Positions 37,746 through 52,274 of a DNA stretch of 64,000 bases are shown piece after piece. A program made the position numbers and the translations under genes. The notes beneath the pieces are model-generated. The model was not told the origin of the DNA. It saw only the letters and a program-made list of their open reading frames with translations, and ran no database searches. The stretch comes from Dipetalonema caudispina (Eukaryota > Nematoda > Chromadorea > Rhabditida > Onchocercidae), in the NCBI GenBank assembly GCA_013365325.1, contig JABVXV010000102.1, positions 62,001 through 126,000 of the forward strand. The letters are read 5' to 3'. Within the stretch, counting starts at the first letter, position 1, and the number at the start of each line of letters is the position of its first letter.

Positions 37746-38656
37746 TCAACGATTCTTTAGTTCACGTTTTATACGTTTTGTTGCTCGGCCACAGCAACAA
37801 CCAACGAAGAATAATATTAAGATAAAAGCACCAAACCATGTAAGTAATGAATTTCGTTGTGGGTGGCTTACTACAATGTTCACCATCTCGGCAAATGATT
37901 CCGGCAAAGCCATCTGTTGTTCCTGTAATAGCATCTACGTCATCTCCACGAGGTAAATTAGCAAAAGGAAGAAGCTGACTTTTCACTCCTGCGAGTATTT
38001 CGTTAGTAACAATTACTTCAGTGGAAATGAAAATATACTCTAATGTCACATTAATTCAAAAACACACCCGTATTATTAAAAACTAACTGGGAACAACTTT
38101 TGATGGTATGATAAGAAATTTTTGAAAATTTCAATAAACAAACCCTGTAAGCTTTATTCCATAAATTATTTCGTTCCATAAGCTTGTCTCTGCAGGTTGG
38201 TGAAAGTTTTAAGTTTTTGCTCTTTAGCGAATCCAGTAAACATACAATTACTGTAAATACATAAAACGAAATAAAACGCTGTTCAGATAGTAATAGCAGC
38301 AATGCACAGCAATATATTGAGGCAAAACAGATGAAAAAAGGAATTCCACACTATCACCACTGCAACCTCATGAATCTTTAATCGAAAATATATCCGAAAA
38401 TTCAAAATGTGCTACTTACATCGACTTTGGCCTGGTGGCACATCGTAGCACAATCGCTGAATGTCGTTAGCGCATGCTTCATGCAGCACCGGATCGAGAT
38501 GGATATCAACTAATGATTCTTGCAAGCGTCTAGCAATCTGCAACTTCCTACGTATTAAACTTAAAAAAAAGGAAAAAGAAAAAAAAGAACGGATTTATTA
38601 CGAAACGGATCCTTAAACGAGACTTTTGTACCAGAAAGCTCCAACAAACCGCTTTA

Positions 38657-38693
<37 letters not shown>

Positions 38694-41600
38694 CGGAAAA
38701 GTAAAACCTGTCGTGTGCAATCGGCATCTCCAATAGTACCAAGCCTGAAATCGGCTTTTAGACATTCCAAAACTGAATCAAAACTTCCACCACGTTTTAT
38801 GACATCACCAGAGCAGTGCTTTGAAATAGCGTTCTTACAAGCTTTGTATAGTTGTGGATCTAACCGAACATCAAATTCGCTTTCCAAAATAATGTTCGCT
38901 ATCTGAAATCAATTTAAAAACTGCTCATTTGAGCAAGGTATTTAAAAATTCGAAATTTTCAAAAAAAAACTCGAAAGTGAGAAATTCATCCAGTTTCAAC
39001 TGAAATCATTTACTAATTATGAATAGTCTTTTGTCTACTTTTGCAAGCTATTATTCAATGCAAGCAATAAATTTTCCAACCATTACTGCATTAGCTGGTA
39101 TGAACACCAAATCTTAAAGGTGATATATTATGATATGAATGATTCTTAAAAAGCAAGTTGAAAACACTGAACAGGGAAAAACTTCAAACAAGATAGGAAA
39201 TATTGTTTATAATGGCAGTAAAGACAGGTTCTCTGGACATGCAGGTAGATTAAAACAAGTCGTTCGATATAGTGGACTTCACTCAAAGATAAGTTCATCA
39301 AATTCAAAAAAAGACCTCATCTTTGCATTTGGCATTCAGATATATTGATTTCTGCGGACTGGAGTACTGCGAACGCAAACACATAATGAAAACACCCTCC
39401 AGTGTTTTCTTTGCATACTGTGGATCGTTTATTTTCTTATAATCATCAGGACAACTGGAAAAGTTTTCCTGATAAGTAGACTATGTATGACGAGAAAAAC
39501 AAGAAACAAAAGAAACTGAAAAGAAGTCGAGCCTAATATGGCTCGAGTCATTGAACTAAGTGACATCAATCAGCTGAACAAGCATCCAAGAGAGTAAGAA
39601 CTTAGTGTCAAAAAGTTAAATCATGAAGAAACCTACTACTGTTCGGCCTCTTCTCTACAAGCCTCCAGAAGGCCAATATTCAAACGCACATCTTTGGCTT
39701 GCTCCCGCATTCTTTCCCATACAATCTAAAAAAAACAACTGTCGCCCGCAGAAGACCAAATTACATTCCAAATCACTTACTTTTTGACATTTTGGTGACA
39801 GAGAACGTATAATCTTCATATTTTTCAAACACTCCAGTACTCTATCACCTTTTTCTGCATGACAGTATTTGTCTATGTCAGCGCGACAATGATGCTGAAA
39901 AATGAAGGTGTGAGCGGTTGGAATTAAATTAAAATAACAGTAGGACAACTTTTAAAGATAAATTTGTAACAAAATATTTTCCAGCAATTAATTCCAAATG
40001 ATATAGATTTGACCTGAAGCTCATCATCAAATTGATTATCCAATGCTTCGATTTTTTCTCGTGTGAAAACAACTGCTTTACATTCTAAGCCTGCAAAACT
40101 GCCCAAATAATACTTCGTGACAACTAAAGATAGTAAGAGCAAATTTGATTCTTTTCGTTAACATATTCTACCTTTGTAAAGTATTCAGATGCTATGAAGT
40201 AAATGAATTTTCTGAACTTTTCACACTTCTGCTAACGATGATCAGAGGTCTGAGAATCATATTTTTCAATTATACTTTGTCGTTCAGTACCTTGCAGGAA
40301 CCTACCAGTGATTGCAAAATTCAAGAAAAAACTTCCCATTACCCTAGATAAAAATGAGATATAGAAACCTCAGATTAAATTATTCTTCATCAAATAGAAA
40401 TTCAAACGATTAATGGCTTTACTCACAATAGGCATCATGAGAGAGTCTTACCTAATTCATCATATTTTAAACGTAGACATTCAACCACATCTTCGAAATA
40501 CTTTTCTTGACGACAACCCAAACGATCCAGTTCCTGACTACATTTCTTCATCAACATAGGATCAGCATCCAACATATGTGACTTATCGTCGAACTGCAAA
40601 CAAATCAATAATTAATGTTACTCTCAAGATCTGAGAAGAAATAATGTAATCATGCAAACATACACTTGTCATGCATCTTAATAACAAAAACAAAATCAGA
40701 AAACAATGCAGAATAAAGATTTCATAAATCATTGTTTCATAAATCATTCCCAGTGATTATTTAACAAAGCGTGAGTGCACAAAACTGGTTTTTTTAACTT
40801 ACAGATGAGTGACATGTCATTAATTATATTAAAATCTGAAAATTGAGTTATGATCAAAAAAACGATTCGTAAAACTAAGAAAAGATTGAATCATCAGAGA
40901 GATTAAACAGTATATACTTTTTTAAAAAATATACATAAAGCACTATTATCGGAGCTGTACAGATTTACCGAATGGTCTAAAATTCAATCCAGATTTTATC
41001 TTGCAATCATTTAAATTCATTTATCCTTGAACTATTGTAGAAAAAACACTGAGGTTAAATGCGTAAATAAACAAATGCATGCTTCACTACCCACTTTCTG
41101 AACTGTTCAAGGTACAAAGCATAATGCAACAAAACACCAGTAACGAACTTTTACAAACTAATGAAGCTCAAAAGCACATCAGGAAAACTACAGTGGACGC
41201 ATGGAAACTAATAAAAGCAAGAATCAAAAACACTCACATTCACCTGTTCTTGATGAAGATATGCAGCCTTCAAATATTTTTTACAGTCTTTTTCCAGGTC
41301 ATCTGCTGTTCCCAGTACTTTGTGTTCAAACATAACTGTTGACAAACAACGAATTATTTCAGCCCTAAAGAGTTTAACGAAAATGGAGCAGTCAACATGC
41401 AAATATTGATTCTGTGCTTTATGCACAACCTCTATGTACTATTTCTAAATCAGCAACATTATCGTTCGATGGAGAAAGATATTGTTTGTGAATGTAAATT
41501 TCATTCCAAATTTCATTACACAGCACATTCAATTCAGAGCAGCGAAAAATCTTCATGTATCCATAGCAACCAAGAGTATTCCTCAGCAGCGGAATGACCA

Positions 41601-44600
41601 ACAAAAAACAAATAATGGAACTCATAAGTCGATATACATTGTTTCAGCATAATGCATAAGCAAGTTCGAAGAATGAACTTCAAAATCAACTAATTTGAAA
41701 AGTAGATTCGAAATGCGTATCATAAATTGAGGAAAGTTAGAATTTTCATTTCCAATTGTACATACGATTTGAAAACTTTTACTGTAATTAAACAAGTTTA
41801 TAGAAAAAAAGAAAGGATTACTTGTCGGTGCTGATTTCCGTGCAATATTTTTTAATGTCATTCGAGCAGTATTGTGCAAAACGTTCATCGAATTTGAAGT
41901 CACGCAGAGTAATAAGCTCAAAATGATTAACATATGAACGACACTTGGAAGTCATTTCTGGCCGGCCTTTATTATCCAGCAAACATTCCAGCACATCACC
42001 ATGATCAATCTCTTCATTAATGTACTGCTGAAATTTGAATAAAAGAAAATGTCACGTTACAGTACAATGAATTCATGGAAATGTAAGCGGTTTGGCCGAG
42101 CGCAAAACGGAATTTACTCCTGCCAGCTTACATAAACCTTTTTGTCGCATTAAAAAATATAGCCAACTAGCTCACTGCTTCAACATTCCTATCTAAATAT
42201 GTACCCAATCTTGTCAAGCCTCACCACGCTTCATTATATACAGAATCGGCATCAAATTACTCTTGATTCCGACGGCAAATAACAGTAGTAAACGAAACCT
42301 GACAATATTTTGAAATAACAGGTCTGCAAGCTTTTGTAAGCGCTTGATTCAGAGCAGTATCTTTAGCCATCATTTTGGTATAATCGTTTATAGCAGCAGA
42401 ACATTCGCCATACTTTTTCTTGAATTTATCTTGCTGGAAATATCCTTGCAAACACCTCATTTCCTGAAAAAGAGATCAAGATATTATTTCGCAGATCACA
42501 TTCATTTTGCAAGTTTATAAGTAATAAAATTATCTGCATAAAGAATTAGAATTGATCATGATCACCAAGCAAACAAGACTGATGACCATTCGGAAATTTT
42601 TCTGTCTGTTTGATAGTTCTAAGCTAAAAGCGCACAAGCGCCATCGCTACTAATCATATGATATTGGCCTTGAAGCTATCCATCCAACGGAAACGTTGAT
42701 TAGATTGTCAGTGACGATAAAAATATCGAGCGATTTCCAGCAACTGCTATTTGCTATATTATCTTTAGTAGGACCAGTTCCTCACCTTTATCTCAAACTA
42801 TCGAACTATTTTCAAAAAACGATTTTTTTTTTGATGCATACTTGCATGGGTTTCACATTGGTCGAACAGTATTCTGAGAGAGCTTCTCGACAAGAAGATT
42901 CGATATCTGGCATCAAATTTACACGTACTGCACGAGTACGCAGTGCACGACGCACATTTGCGGCACATTCCGGTTTGAGCTGCATGGAAAAAATTTATAT
43001 TTAAAGGCAATAGGAACGTAATCCAAAGTTTTATATAAAACATCGCTAATAAAATGCTAAAGAAAAGAAAAAGCAGAAAAGTCACCGGATTCTGATCATT
43101 GTAGGCTGCACGATAGAGACATGCAAGTACGATTGGTCCAGGATCCGGGCCTTGTTGATTCGGTTGCTGATGCCAGTTAGCATTAGCAGAACACCTTAAG
43201 AACATTAAAAAAATTAAAGTCCACAAATCAAACAGCTATTTTCGCCCTGTAATAAATGAGGAAAATTAGGAATTGGAATTGTATTTCAAAAGTGCACAAC
43301 GTAAATATCAAATATTACTTGGAAACAGCGTCTTCATGGCACGCTAAATAAAGCTGCGGATCGAGTGTCCAGTCGCGAGAAATAAAGTATTGCACTTCTA
43401 AGAGCCGCTGTTCACATTCCTTTGGCATGTCAAAATCCATATGTTTCATCAAACACCCCAAAGTGTTCGCTTCCGATTGAGCATCCATTGCACATGGACC
43501 TGGTATTACAACTAGATTACGCACAAACGGAACAATATAAGAACTATACTAAAACAAATATTGTATGTACTTGATAAAACCTATTATATAGATACTAAAC
43601 TGTTTTAACCGAAACTTTACAACAGATGAAAAGAAAAAAACATTGCTAATGTTCCTGCCATTCTTTGCAAATCTCTAATAGGACGAATGGTCGGAAGCAA
43701 CAGTAATGTTAAAGTTTCTAAATCATTGTAAAATTTCAATAATTTTGATTTCGAAAAATGTCTCTTGATATTATTTCCTGCGTTTGATAAAAAATAATAG
43801 TCTTTTTATAGTAAATAAGCTTACCATCAATCAAACTTTTACAGCTTGCATACAAAACTTCATCCACTTTGTAATTAGAACCAACGTCGGCGATCTGTCA
43901 ATAAATAACTTGGATCAAGACAGAAATTACTGTGCCTCAACAAATAAGTTTAAAAATAAAGATTTATTAAGCACTTATTTCGGTCACATTAAAAACTACG
44001 AAAAGAGTGTAGAGGGAAAACAATAGTAACCTTCATGACAGTTTGCAGAGCTTGCATGCATTGTGGACCAAGTCTCTGGTTTTCAATACGTTCTTGTGCG
44101 CGGCTCAATAAACAGTGCAGAGTTCGACCTTCCGCCTCAATATCACCTTTTGGACTGCAGAACATATCGATTTCCTGTGCAAGTAGATGGATTATACAAT
44201 GTGAAGGCACTCAGAGAGAGCTGTTGTTGTGAGAGATAAAACTAATAATTTAGAGAATATATGGCAGACTGATATTTTGAGATGAATTTAAAAATGCCTT
44301 CAAAGAAGCAAAAAGAAAAAATCTCATAACTTACTCTGCCACAGGTCAGAACAACTTCCGGACTTAATCGGAATTCGCTCATCATCATTTTACGATGTGA
44401 AACCATTTCATGCTGACATTTCTTAGACACTTTAGCCGGATTTGCGTGTGCCGCATTTTCCAGACATAAGAGCACCCAGCTTAGATGAAAATTCGGAGAA
44501 CCGGAAAATAATGCCGACGGTGCACAACTGAATTCCTTCAATTCTACTGCACAACCATTAAGCAAAGGATGTGACAACCGATAGTTTTGTCCCATCATAT

Positions 44601-47127
44601 TAGCTCGTTCTGCCAAAAGCTTTGAGCACTGTAATAATACATTTCTACTACATAATCAATCATAACTAATTTTATTTAAGACGGTTCATGCCATGAATGA
44701 AAAAAAACATAAGTTGCTAATCATAACATATCTGATGGAATAGTAAAACTAGTACATCCTCAATTATTTTCGGATATAAATTAAAAACAGTGCTGAGTTT
44801 AATAACAACAAAAATGATAAAAAATCTCTGACCATTTATTAATCATTAATATCAAGCTTTTTGTTTCGCTTTCTTCTATAAAAACAATCAGAGAAACATA
44901 CTTCTGGCTCCATCATTGGATCTGTTCGATGAGTAAGCAAACATTCGAGTACTTTTCCCTGTCCTGACTGGACAGCTTTGCAAAACTTCTGGAAAAATTA
45001 TTATTTTATATAATAGTCTTGAATAATGTAATAACATATGAATTAAAGTGGAGCGAAGGAAAATATGTGAAAATTGAAACAATTTGCGAAACCTCTCGAT
45101 CTTCCCGACATGCAAAATAAAGTGGTCTGTCGAGATGGAAATCTTCCGTTTGCAATTCAGCTATTCGCATGATTTCATGCTGACATGCTTCGTCAACTAC
45201 TGGCGTTGCCTTGGGATCTTTTTGTTGTGCTTGATAGATTTTACTTATCAAACATTCCAATGTATGTCCTGCAAACTATTAATTTAATATCTCATGAATA
45301 AATAAAATAAAGATGATCCAACGGCATTTATTAGAATACAAATTATCTTCGATAAAATTGAACAACAGTTATAAAAGGAAGAGCATACCTTGAGAATGTG
45401 GCACTCGAGCTTTAGCATGGGCAGATGGTGGAGTTAATGTCCCACATTGAAGTTTTTGGATTGTATTTTTACATACTGCCACAAATGGACCAACAACACG
45501 AAAGTCGGAGAATGCAAGTCTAGCAGAACGATCTAAAATGAACAAAATTAGTGGTCTACAATTTTGTCGAAGTCGAAGAATCTTCCCGTTCAAAAAGATA
45601 AAGTAACAAAGAGATCCAAATGCAAAACGTTCATTCCGAACAATAAAAGTTTCAGGACCTCGGTAATTATGGAAATGAAAAAATTACTATAGGCCACGCA
45701 GCAAAAAACATCAAACTTACCCAAAAAATGGAAACATTTTGATTCCTTCGGCAAATTTAATATAAAATCGATGAAACATGAGAGTGCATAACCAGGTTGT
45801 GTTGCTTGCGCACATTGAGCTAAAGCTGGATTAGCCGACATTTCGTCCTTGCAAAAAAATTCCGATGCTCGTCGAAATTGATCATCTTGGGTCAAATTTA
45901 CCTGCAGTTTGAATTTGATTCGTTAAGTTACAATAAAAAATTTTATGACCAAATAAAACAACAAATGTTTTGCCATATATCAGTGCTCCGACAGTACTCG
46001 GTAACGACACACTTATCTGAAGATTAAACTTACTTTGAAATCCCAAACCAGATGTTCACAAGGAGCAGTAAGAAGTTCCGTTTCGCTTAATTTAACGTCT
46101 TGAAGACATTCCAATACCGACATATCACTTTTGAGTTCCACTCCAGGGCGAAAGCAATATTTATGTACATCTTCCTTACATTCCTCATAATCTGTCAGAT
46201 GTTTCCTATCTGTATCCAATCCTTGCTGTTGACCACCAGGCGGATTCACTGGCCTAATAAATCAAAATTATCTGGTGGAATTTTAAATAAGATAACGTTC
46301 GATATGATTCATGTGAACAGTTCTGCAACAGAATCAATGAAACCCTCCGTGTCAGTAAGATAGAAAAGGACTTACTAAAGAAGGTGCCAGGGGTGCATCC
46401 CGTATAAACAATAAATCCCAGCTTCAAACACTGACTTCAAGTACTACAGCTCTGGGAAGAAATGCAACTTCCGACAAAACAACAGCTGGAAAGAGAAACT
46501 GAAGGAAGCCAAGGCATGAACGTACAATTGTTGTTGTAGTGCCTGGGCAGCAGTTTGGGGTTGTACTGGTGCTTGTGGTCGTACTTGTTGAGGTGGAAGC
46601 GCTGAAAATATGAAAAATTTAAGAAAGAAATCAAACTGAAAAGTTGTATGCTTTACCTTGTAAAAAATGATATACCTTGCTGAGCAGCTTGTGCACCAAC
46701 TTGATTTTCTTGTATCTGAAAAAGATAAGTAAATTTTGTATATTGCAGAAATGCTATTGGAAACAATTTTTGATAATTGCCTTTCGAAATCACTCAAACA
46801 AAAAAAACTGCTATACTGAAATTCGAGAAAGCTCAAATAAAAACTTTTGCTTAACAAAAAATTTAGCTAGTGACAATAGCTGCCTTTATTACTTTACAAT
46901 CGCGTCATTACCATATACAAAAATCAAAAGTAATTATAAGAAGATACGCTATTTGCAATACTTTACTTTTCATCACTATACGCGCCAGTATGAATTACCT
47001 TCCACATATGTAATCTTTTTTACACCTAGAACTTTAAATCTGTTTCGCAACCAACCTGTGCACCGATATAGGGATTCCTTTGGATACACAACAAAATGAT
47101 ACTAAAAAATTGGACCAATAAACTCAT
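37746..47127 (-). CDS. GLG1: GLG1, Golgi apparatus protein 1 (cysteine-rich FGF receptor / ESL-1)
   Basis: Complete gene of about two dozen exons for the Golgi type I membrane glycoprotein that binds FGFs, TGF-beta and E-selectin in vertebrates and affects their trafficking. Exon 1 (47056-47127) encodes the signal peptide MSLLVQFFSIILLCIQRNPY; a trans-splice acceptor lies one base upstream. Next come a short exon at about 46680-46715 and a Gln/Pro-rich exon near 46550. Then follow many ~60-residue GLG1 cysteine repeats, for example YEECKEDVHKYCF (46170), HLDRPLYFACREDRE (45120), EVQYFISRDWTLDPQLYLAC (43370), VRLDPQLYKACKNAISKHC (38840) and LVDIHLDPVLHEACANDIQR (38480). Exon ~38143-38253 has LKLSPTCRDKLMERNNLWNK. 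The last exon (37746-37922) gives the membrane segment LLTWFGAFILILFFVGCCCG and tail GRATKRIKRELKNR, almost the human GRITKRVTRELKDR. Repeat order and the C-terminus match human GLG1 throughout. Confidence 0.97.
38661..38692. repeat. (TA)16 microsatellite in GLG1 intron
   Basis: Sixteen perfect TA units lie in the intron just 5' (on the plus map) of the exon near 38708-38905. Likely length-polymorphic. Confidence 0.9.
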
Positions 47128-50100
47128 CCTGAAATTGCAAAGAAGAATGAATTCTTACCGACAAGTAAGAAAGTATGAATGAGTTCGTATGTGAAGATAT
47201 AAATATAAATACGGCGATTCAAAAATTAATAATTATGGGGAAAATTGGGGAAATTTTCCAATATGAAGTTATATAACATATCTACAATAACCGACTAAGT
47301 TTATCGATTACGAATAAATGAATGATTCATTTGAACTGCTAATGGAGTACATCATGAGCAAAATACTGTGCAAAAGATCATTCAATAATGTAAGAAGTCT
47401 TCACCTTCGTTTTAACTTTTACCATAGTAAAAGAAATAAGATAGAAAATTCTTACAATAAATATGCACGACCAGAAGCCTTATAAGCATAAAATATTATG
47501 AAAAATCTTCCTACAATTCAACGGTCCTAATCATACTCTCTTTTGAATTCAAATCAGTTCTGCCTTTCGTTAAAGAAGATTAAAGTCAGTACCAACAGTA
47601 AAAGTTCTTTCATCTGTACAGTCATTGAAGAAAAATTTTTAACTGTCTCACAATACCGACAAAATTCAAATAGTGAATTTATACCACGATTGTAAAAAAA
47701 CTGATACGTCAGTAACTTGTTATGCAAAAAGAAAATTGAGGAAATCGATAGTTGTATACTAGGGATAAATACGGTTAGTGAATAAAGTAATCATTTCTAT
47801 TACGTTCTAAAGTTAATTAAATTTTGATTGTCAGCAACAGCGTGGATGTGCCACAACACCAAAATATCAAGTCAGAAAAATTTAAGTACATATATTTCGA
47901 CATATAATATGAGAAGAGATTACACAATACGAAAAGAAGAGAATAAGAAGAATAATATGAATAGAATAAGACTTAAAAAATAATATTTAATAATTTCAAT
48001 CATTAATCTATCCAAGTAAAAGAAACATAAAAGCCTGCCTTTTGAAGGCCAAACTTTACTGTTTCCAATGTTTGTTATCAAAGATTTTAGATTTAAATCT
48101 TTTTTAGATAAAAACTTTAATCTAGATTTTGATGGCAACGAATAATGCATAACTTCGATTAGGACCTATCAGTTTTTATGGTAAATGGAATTCAGTTTTT
48201 CAGGATCTTAACATTTTAAAATTCCATCTTGCAGAAAAGACACGTCATTGATATTACCTACCGTCTTTTCTTAAAATATCAGCAGGCTCTCAATCATGTT
48301 TAAGAAAAAATGTCGATAAAAATATCGACAGTTTTATTGGAAATGAATTCATTGAAGTCGATGTTACAGGTAAAGGAAGGTATTGATTAAAAAATGATGT
48401 TCCTACATGATAGAGAATATCATTTAAGTCTGATTAATCGATTGATTGATACATCTCATGATCTCACTAGTGGAAATCACAGAAAAAAAGTTGTTATTAC
48501 TTTCAGATTCCTAATAAATTCCAAAAATCTAAACGCAGTTAAAAAGACTTAATAATGTCCAAAAGTAATCTGAAACAACACGATGTGAGGCTGTTTTTTG
48601 AAAAAAGAGCAACCAAAAACCAGTAACTGAAAAAGTCCAAGAAAATTAAGAGGGAATTTTGAAGTTCTATTCATTACAATTTGGTGTGCCAATGTTGTTA
48701 TTACCAGTTTCATCAATAACAGAAACGATGAATATAACATTATTTAATAACATGTAAATTTTCCTGAGTTAATTTCAAGTATGCACCCCAGTTTGCTGTC
48801 ATTTATGAAAATTTACATTCAATAAAACATATACAATACAAGATAGAGGGACAAGCGATAGTGGCTGCAGTCCTTCATGACGAAGATGCACTATGTTAAT
48901 CATGAAACTATGCAATTTCTTCAAACACTAGAAATTGAAATGACGCATCAATACTATTAACTTCCATTAATGGCAGAAAACCTCTGTTACTTACACATAC
49001 GTCCAACACTTTACAATTACACCTTGTTTTACGATATATTTTAATATGGAAAAATTCAACACTGTTGAAATGGCAATGTAAAGAAATTGAAAAATAAAAA
49101 TATTTCGAATAGGCAGCTGCGTGCCTGCACATTTTTGCTATAACTTTTGAATGCGCATTGAAAACAATCAATAAATCGACGTAAGTGTAGCAGTATCAGC
49201 ATGCGGTATTTCTTTGAAACAAACGGAAAAACGAAAAGCGTGAGAAGTGAGCGCACTCCAAATCCAGCAGCGAATGTGAAATGATGAAAAACCGATACTA
49301 ATGGTCGACACTCTACGTAATGAACATATAGAAAAAATGCAAATCACATCATAAGAATCAATTATTTCACAGTGTTAAAAATATCGGAGCTTTCGTGGTG
49401 AATTCAAATAACTTTCTTGTTTTCTTAATAGTGGCACTGTTTAGACTACTCAATTGCTGATATGGACACGAAATAAATTTATCACGAAATGAGACATGAG
49501 ACCTCAAACCTACGGTAACTGGACCATCGATAACCTTGAGATTAAAGGTTTCTTATTGCATGAGATCTTAACTAATTGACCAGCGTCCAGCTCAGATGAA
49601 ATTTCAAACCTCAGCATCTAAACTTGCTGTAAATCTCGAATGACATCAAGTCCATAGTGTTATAAGAGTCTCGATACAACCAAAAACATTTTTTCGATTC
49701 TACTCGAAGATGCACTTGAAATGGTGCCTGCAAGCAATCAAACAATGAAAAACACGAAATTATGAGAAAATCAATATAAGAATGTAATGTCCTGCAATAA
49801 ATAAATATTAATTAGGTATAATATATTAAGAAGTATGCCACGCTTAAAAAAATGAATAAACTTATTAATGCATTTCATGCTTTACTTTCTTTTCACTTGA
49901 ATGGGACAGTTCATGTAAATCGTTGATTTATTTGCAGAGAAAAATACCGAATTATATTTGATCAGTTTGTGGTGAACAGATATACTATGAAGATAATTTA
50001 ACTTCCTTGAAGCGCTGCTTGAATCGTTTTTCTCATAAGTTCATATCCATATCTTATCACTTATGGATGAAACAGATTTTACATATCATATCGTGAAACT

Positions 50101-50759
50101 AACGACATGAAAGCTTAACTAAATTACTAGAAGGTATAAAGGTTTGGAAATTAGCATGAATAAACTACTGCTTAAAATATTCACACCTGAATCAAAAACA
50201 CGCGAAATAATTATTAAATCTCCAAGTCTATTTCTCTATACTGAAACAGGATTATATGGAAATGATGATATGAAATCAGATATAAATGAGCTTATGTTCA
50301 ATCTATGATGAACTCAACAGCATCCAAATAAGAGCTTTTCTTTCCGATTACTAGAAAGGTCTCATACTTGAATCATTTATAAAAATTAAATTTACTGTTT
50401 TCTTTATTTTAAATCAGAAAAATGTCATTGATTAACTTGGTGGATTAGATAATTGAAGGAGAAATGTTTCAAACTTTGAATAAATTAAATCATAATGTTA
50501 ACAACATTGAAGATGTACAAATACTTAGAAGTAAGAGTAATTGACCTTAGTAGATATTACGTAAACAGGGTGATATTATGAGAACACCAATTTTAGTGAA
50601 TACTATAACAAAAAATGCCAATATTCATATACCTAATTCCTTGTTACCACGTCAACAAACCAATCAACCAAACCGGTTTTATGGAAATTTTAGCTGACGT
50701 ATAAGAAAGGTTCGTGCAAGATGACAACCTCACTATTACAGCCATTTTTTTTTTGGTAA

Positions 50760-51010
50760 CATTAATTCTTTGGTACCGATGCAATAAGTTTTGATATCAT
50801 TTGCATAAATATCATCAAATATAATAATCCATCAATTCTTATTGTCCCTATCACTTCTGACACCATCAATTTCAGGTACCAATAATAGCAGTACCATTAA
50901 ATTTAAGATTATCAATTTTAATGTCATCAATATCAGGCAATAAAATTGAGAATTGTGAATCTAAGTACCATCAGTTCTGTCATATTTTATTTCATTTGTT
51001 GAGTACCACG
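50760..51010 (+). repeat. Degenerate repeat rich in (G)TACCATCAATT-like words
   Basis: Words close to taccatcaattt, atcatcaatatcagg and ggtaccaat recur at irregular 25-50 nt steps. It looks like a decayed minisatellite. Borders are approximate. Confidence 0.35.
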
Positions 51011-51381
51011 GCAATTTGACCGATTCTAATAATATTATTATGATATTGACATTTCTTTTTCATTTCAATTCTTCCCAGTGAAATTGTTCCCATGACACGA
51101 ACATGCATCAATCTCATCAAGACAAATATTCTTAAGCATGATATTCGAATGATGTAAGCTTTTTTTTAATTGCAGTAAATTTTAGTGGAATATGAATACA
51201 ATTGGATAGTTAAATGTTTTAATTAATGATTAATTAACCTGATGATGTTAAACATGTCAGAGAAAAGTGGATAATAATGAGTGACTATAATGTGCTGACA
51301 AAAGAATTCTTCCATTGATAAAATTGATATGATGTGATATGTTAGATCTAATTATAGATATATACAAGAAATTTTCGTTAG

Positions 51382-51636
51382 ATATTTCATATTACAAAGC
51401 ACTGTAAATGTGGTGAACTGTCAACCATTCAATTTTTTCATAGAGGAGCAATTATTGATGAGAGTGAAAAATTTCAGTTTAAAGTTTTGGATTCAAAAGA
51501 CCAAAAATTATATTCAGATTTAAATGGAATTAATGTATGTGTCGAAAGATTGCGAACATTTTTTTATTGTAAAAATATAGTAAAATGTATGACAAATCTT
51601 TGTTGCAAGCGCAAACATATAATAAATTTTTGGTAA
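51382..51636 (+). pseudogene. Exon-like open frame upstream of secreted gene (possible relic)
   Basis: After an acceptor-like ttttcgttag, 84 codons stay open to TAA, including GELSTIQFFHRGAIIDES, VLDSKDQKLYSDLNG and several cysteines (VKCMTNLCCKRK). No start codon or partner exon was found and no family recognised. Its 3' end runs into the left copy of the direct repeat whose right copy is the 3' flank of the secreted gene. A broken or diverged neighbouring gene is therefore possible, but the frame does not resemble the secreted protein. Confidence 0.2.
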
Positions 51637-52080
51637 CAATAACTTTTATTTGTAAAGTCATTTTCATAGGAATAGAATTAAACTTTGGCCCTTTACAGCC
51701 TATTCTTTTGTCATAATTTAAAATAAATTATTATATTTGGCTATAAATATTGTCCGATTATAGCTAAAAATTAGTTAACAATTCGGCATCAACTTTGTGA
51801 AGTTCCTACTATAATCTCCTTCCCCGTGATATCTTATTCTAGTATGATAGCATTGGTATCTCTATCGGGTATAGTGAAAGCAGGACCAGAGATTTATTCC
51901 AGAAGTAGTATATAACTTCATTTATTTTGATTCATTTAAATCCTGAACGTATGATTGCAATGGTGCAATAAAGTGTGGCATCTGTGATTCAAGCCTGTTC
52001 TACTCAATCTTATTTGGCCTTAAAAGAATTTCTGGGACATATGAATGGATAATGGGAAGCTCATTTAGGGCCTTGCTTAT
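51592..52080 (+). repeat. Direct repeat, left copy (flanks secreted-protein gene)
   Basis: About 450-490 bp, similar along its whole length to 52847-53310, in the same orientation. Shared words include attaaactttgg, ttagttaa, cttattct, aataaagtgtg, ttctactcaatctt and tggccttaa. The copies differ at many positions and by small indels, so the duplication is not recent. Confidence 0.7.
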
Positions 52081-52274
52081 ATAATTCTTCTACTTTATTT
52101 GTTCAAGCTATTAATAGTAGCTCTAACCCCGTTAGCATTCTTTCGTTTTATAACTTAGTTTAATAAAAAAAGGTACTGTTAGCAGAGCTAATGCAGAGCT
52201 GTATTAATAATAATTATTGTTAATGATTACAGTATTGGTCAATAATTCTGCATATAATCACCGAGTAAGAAGAC

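Larger units (their letters stand above)
47128..52274. other. 5.1 kb intergenic region between GLG1 and the secreted-protein gene
   Basis: Divergent upstream region of GLG1 (minus) and of the small secreted gene (plus). No confident gene. It contains A/T-rich filler, a small TGTCGATA/TATCGACA hairpin near 48310, a degenerate short-period repeat (50760-51010), an 85-codon open stretch (51382-51636) and the left copy of a direct repeat (51592-52080). Confidence 0.45.

Noticed and set aside
37762..38049. 95-aa minus frame reading GVKSQLLPFANLPRGDD as the GLG1 end
   Set aside because: The other frame of the same DNA carries the true GLG1 membrane segment and the conserved KRIKRELKNR tail, with an acceptor at 37923.
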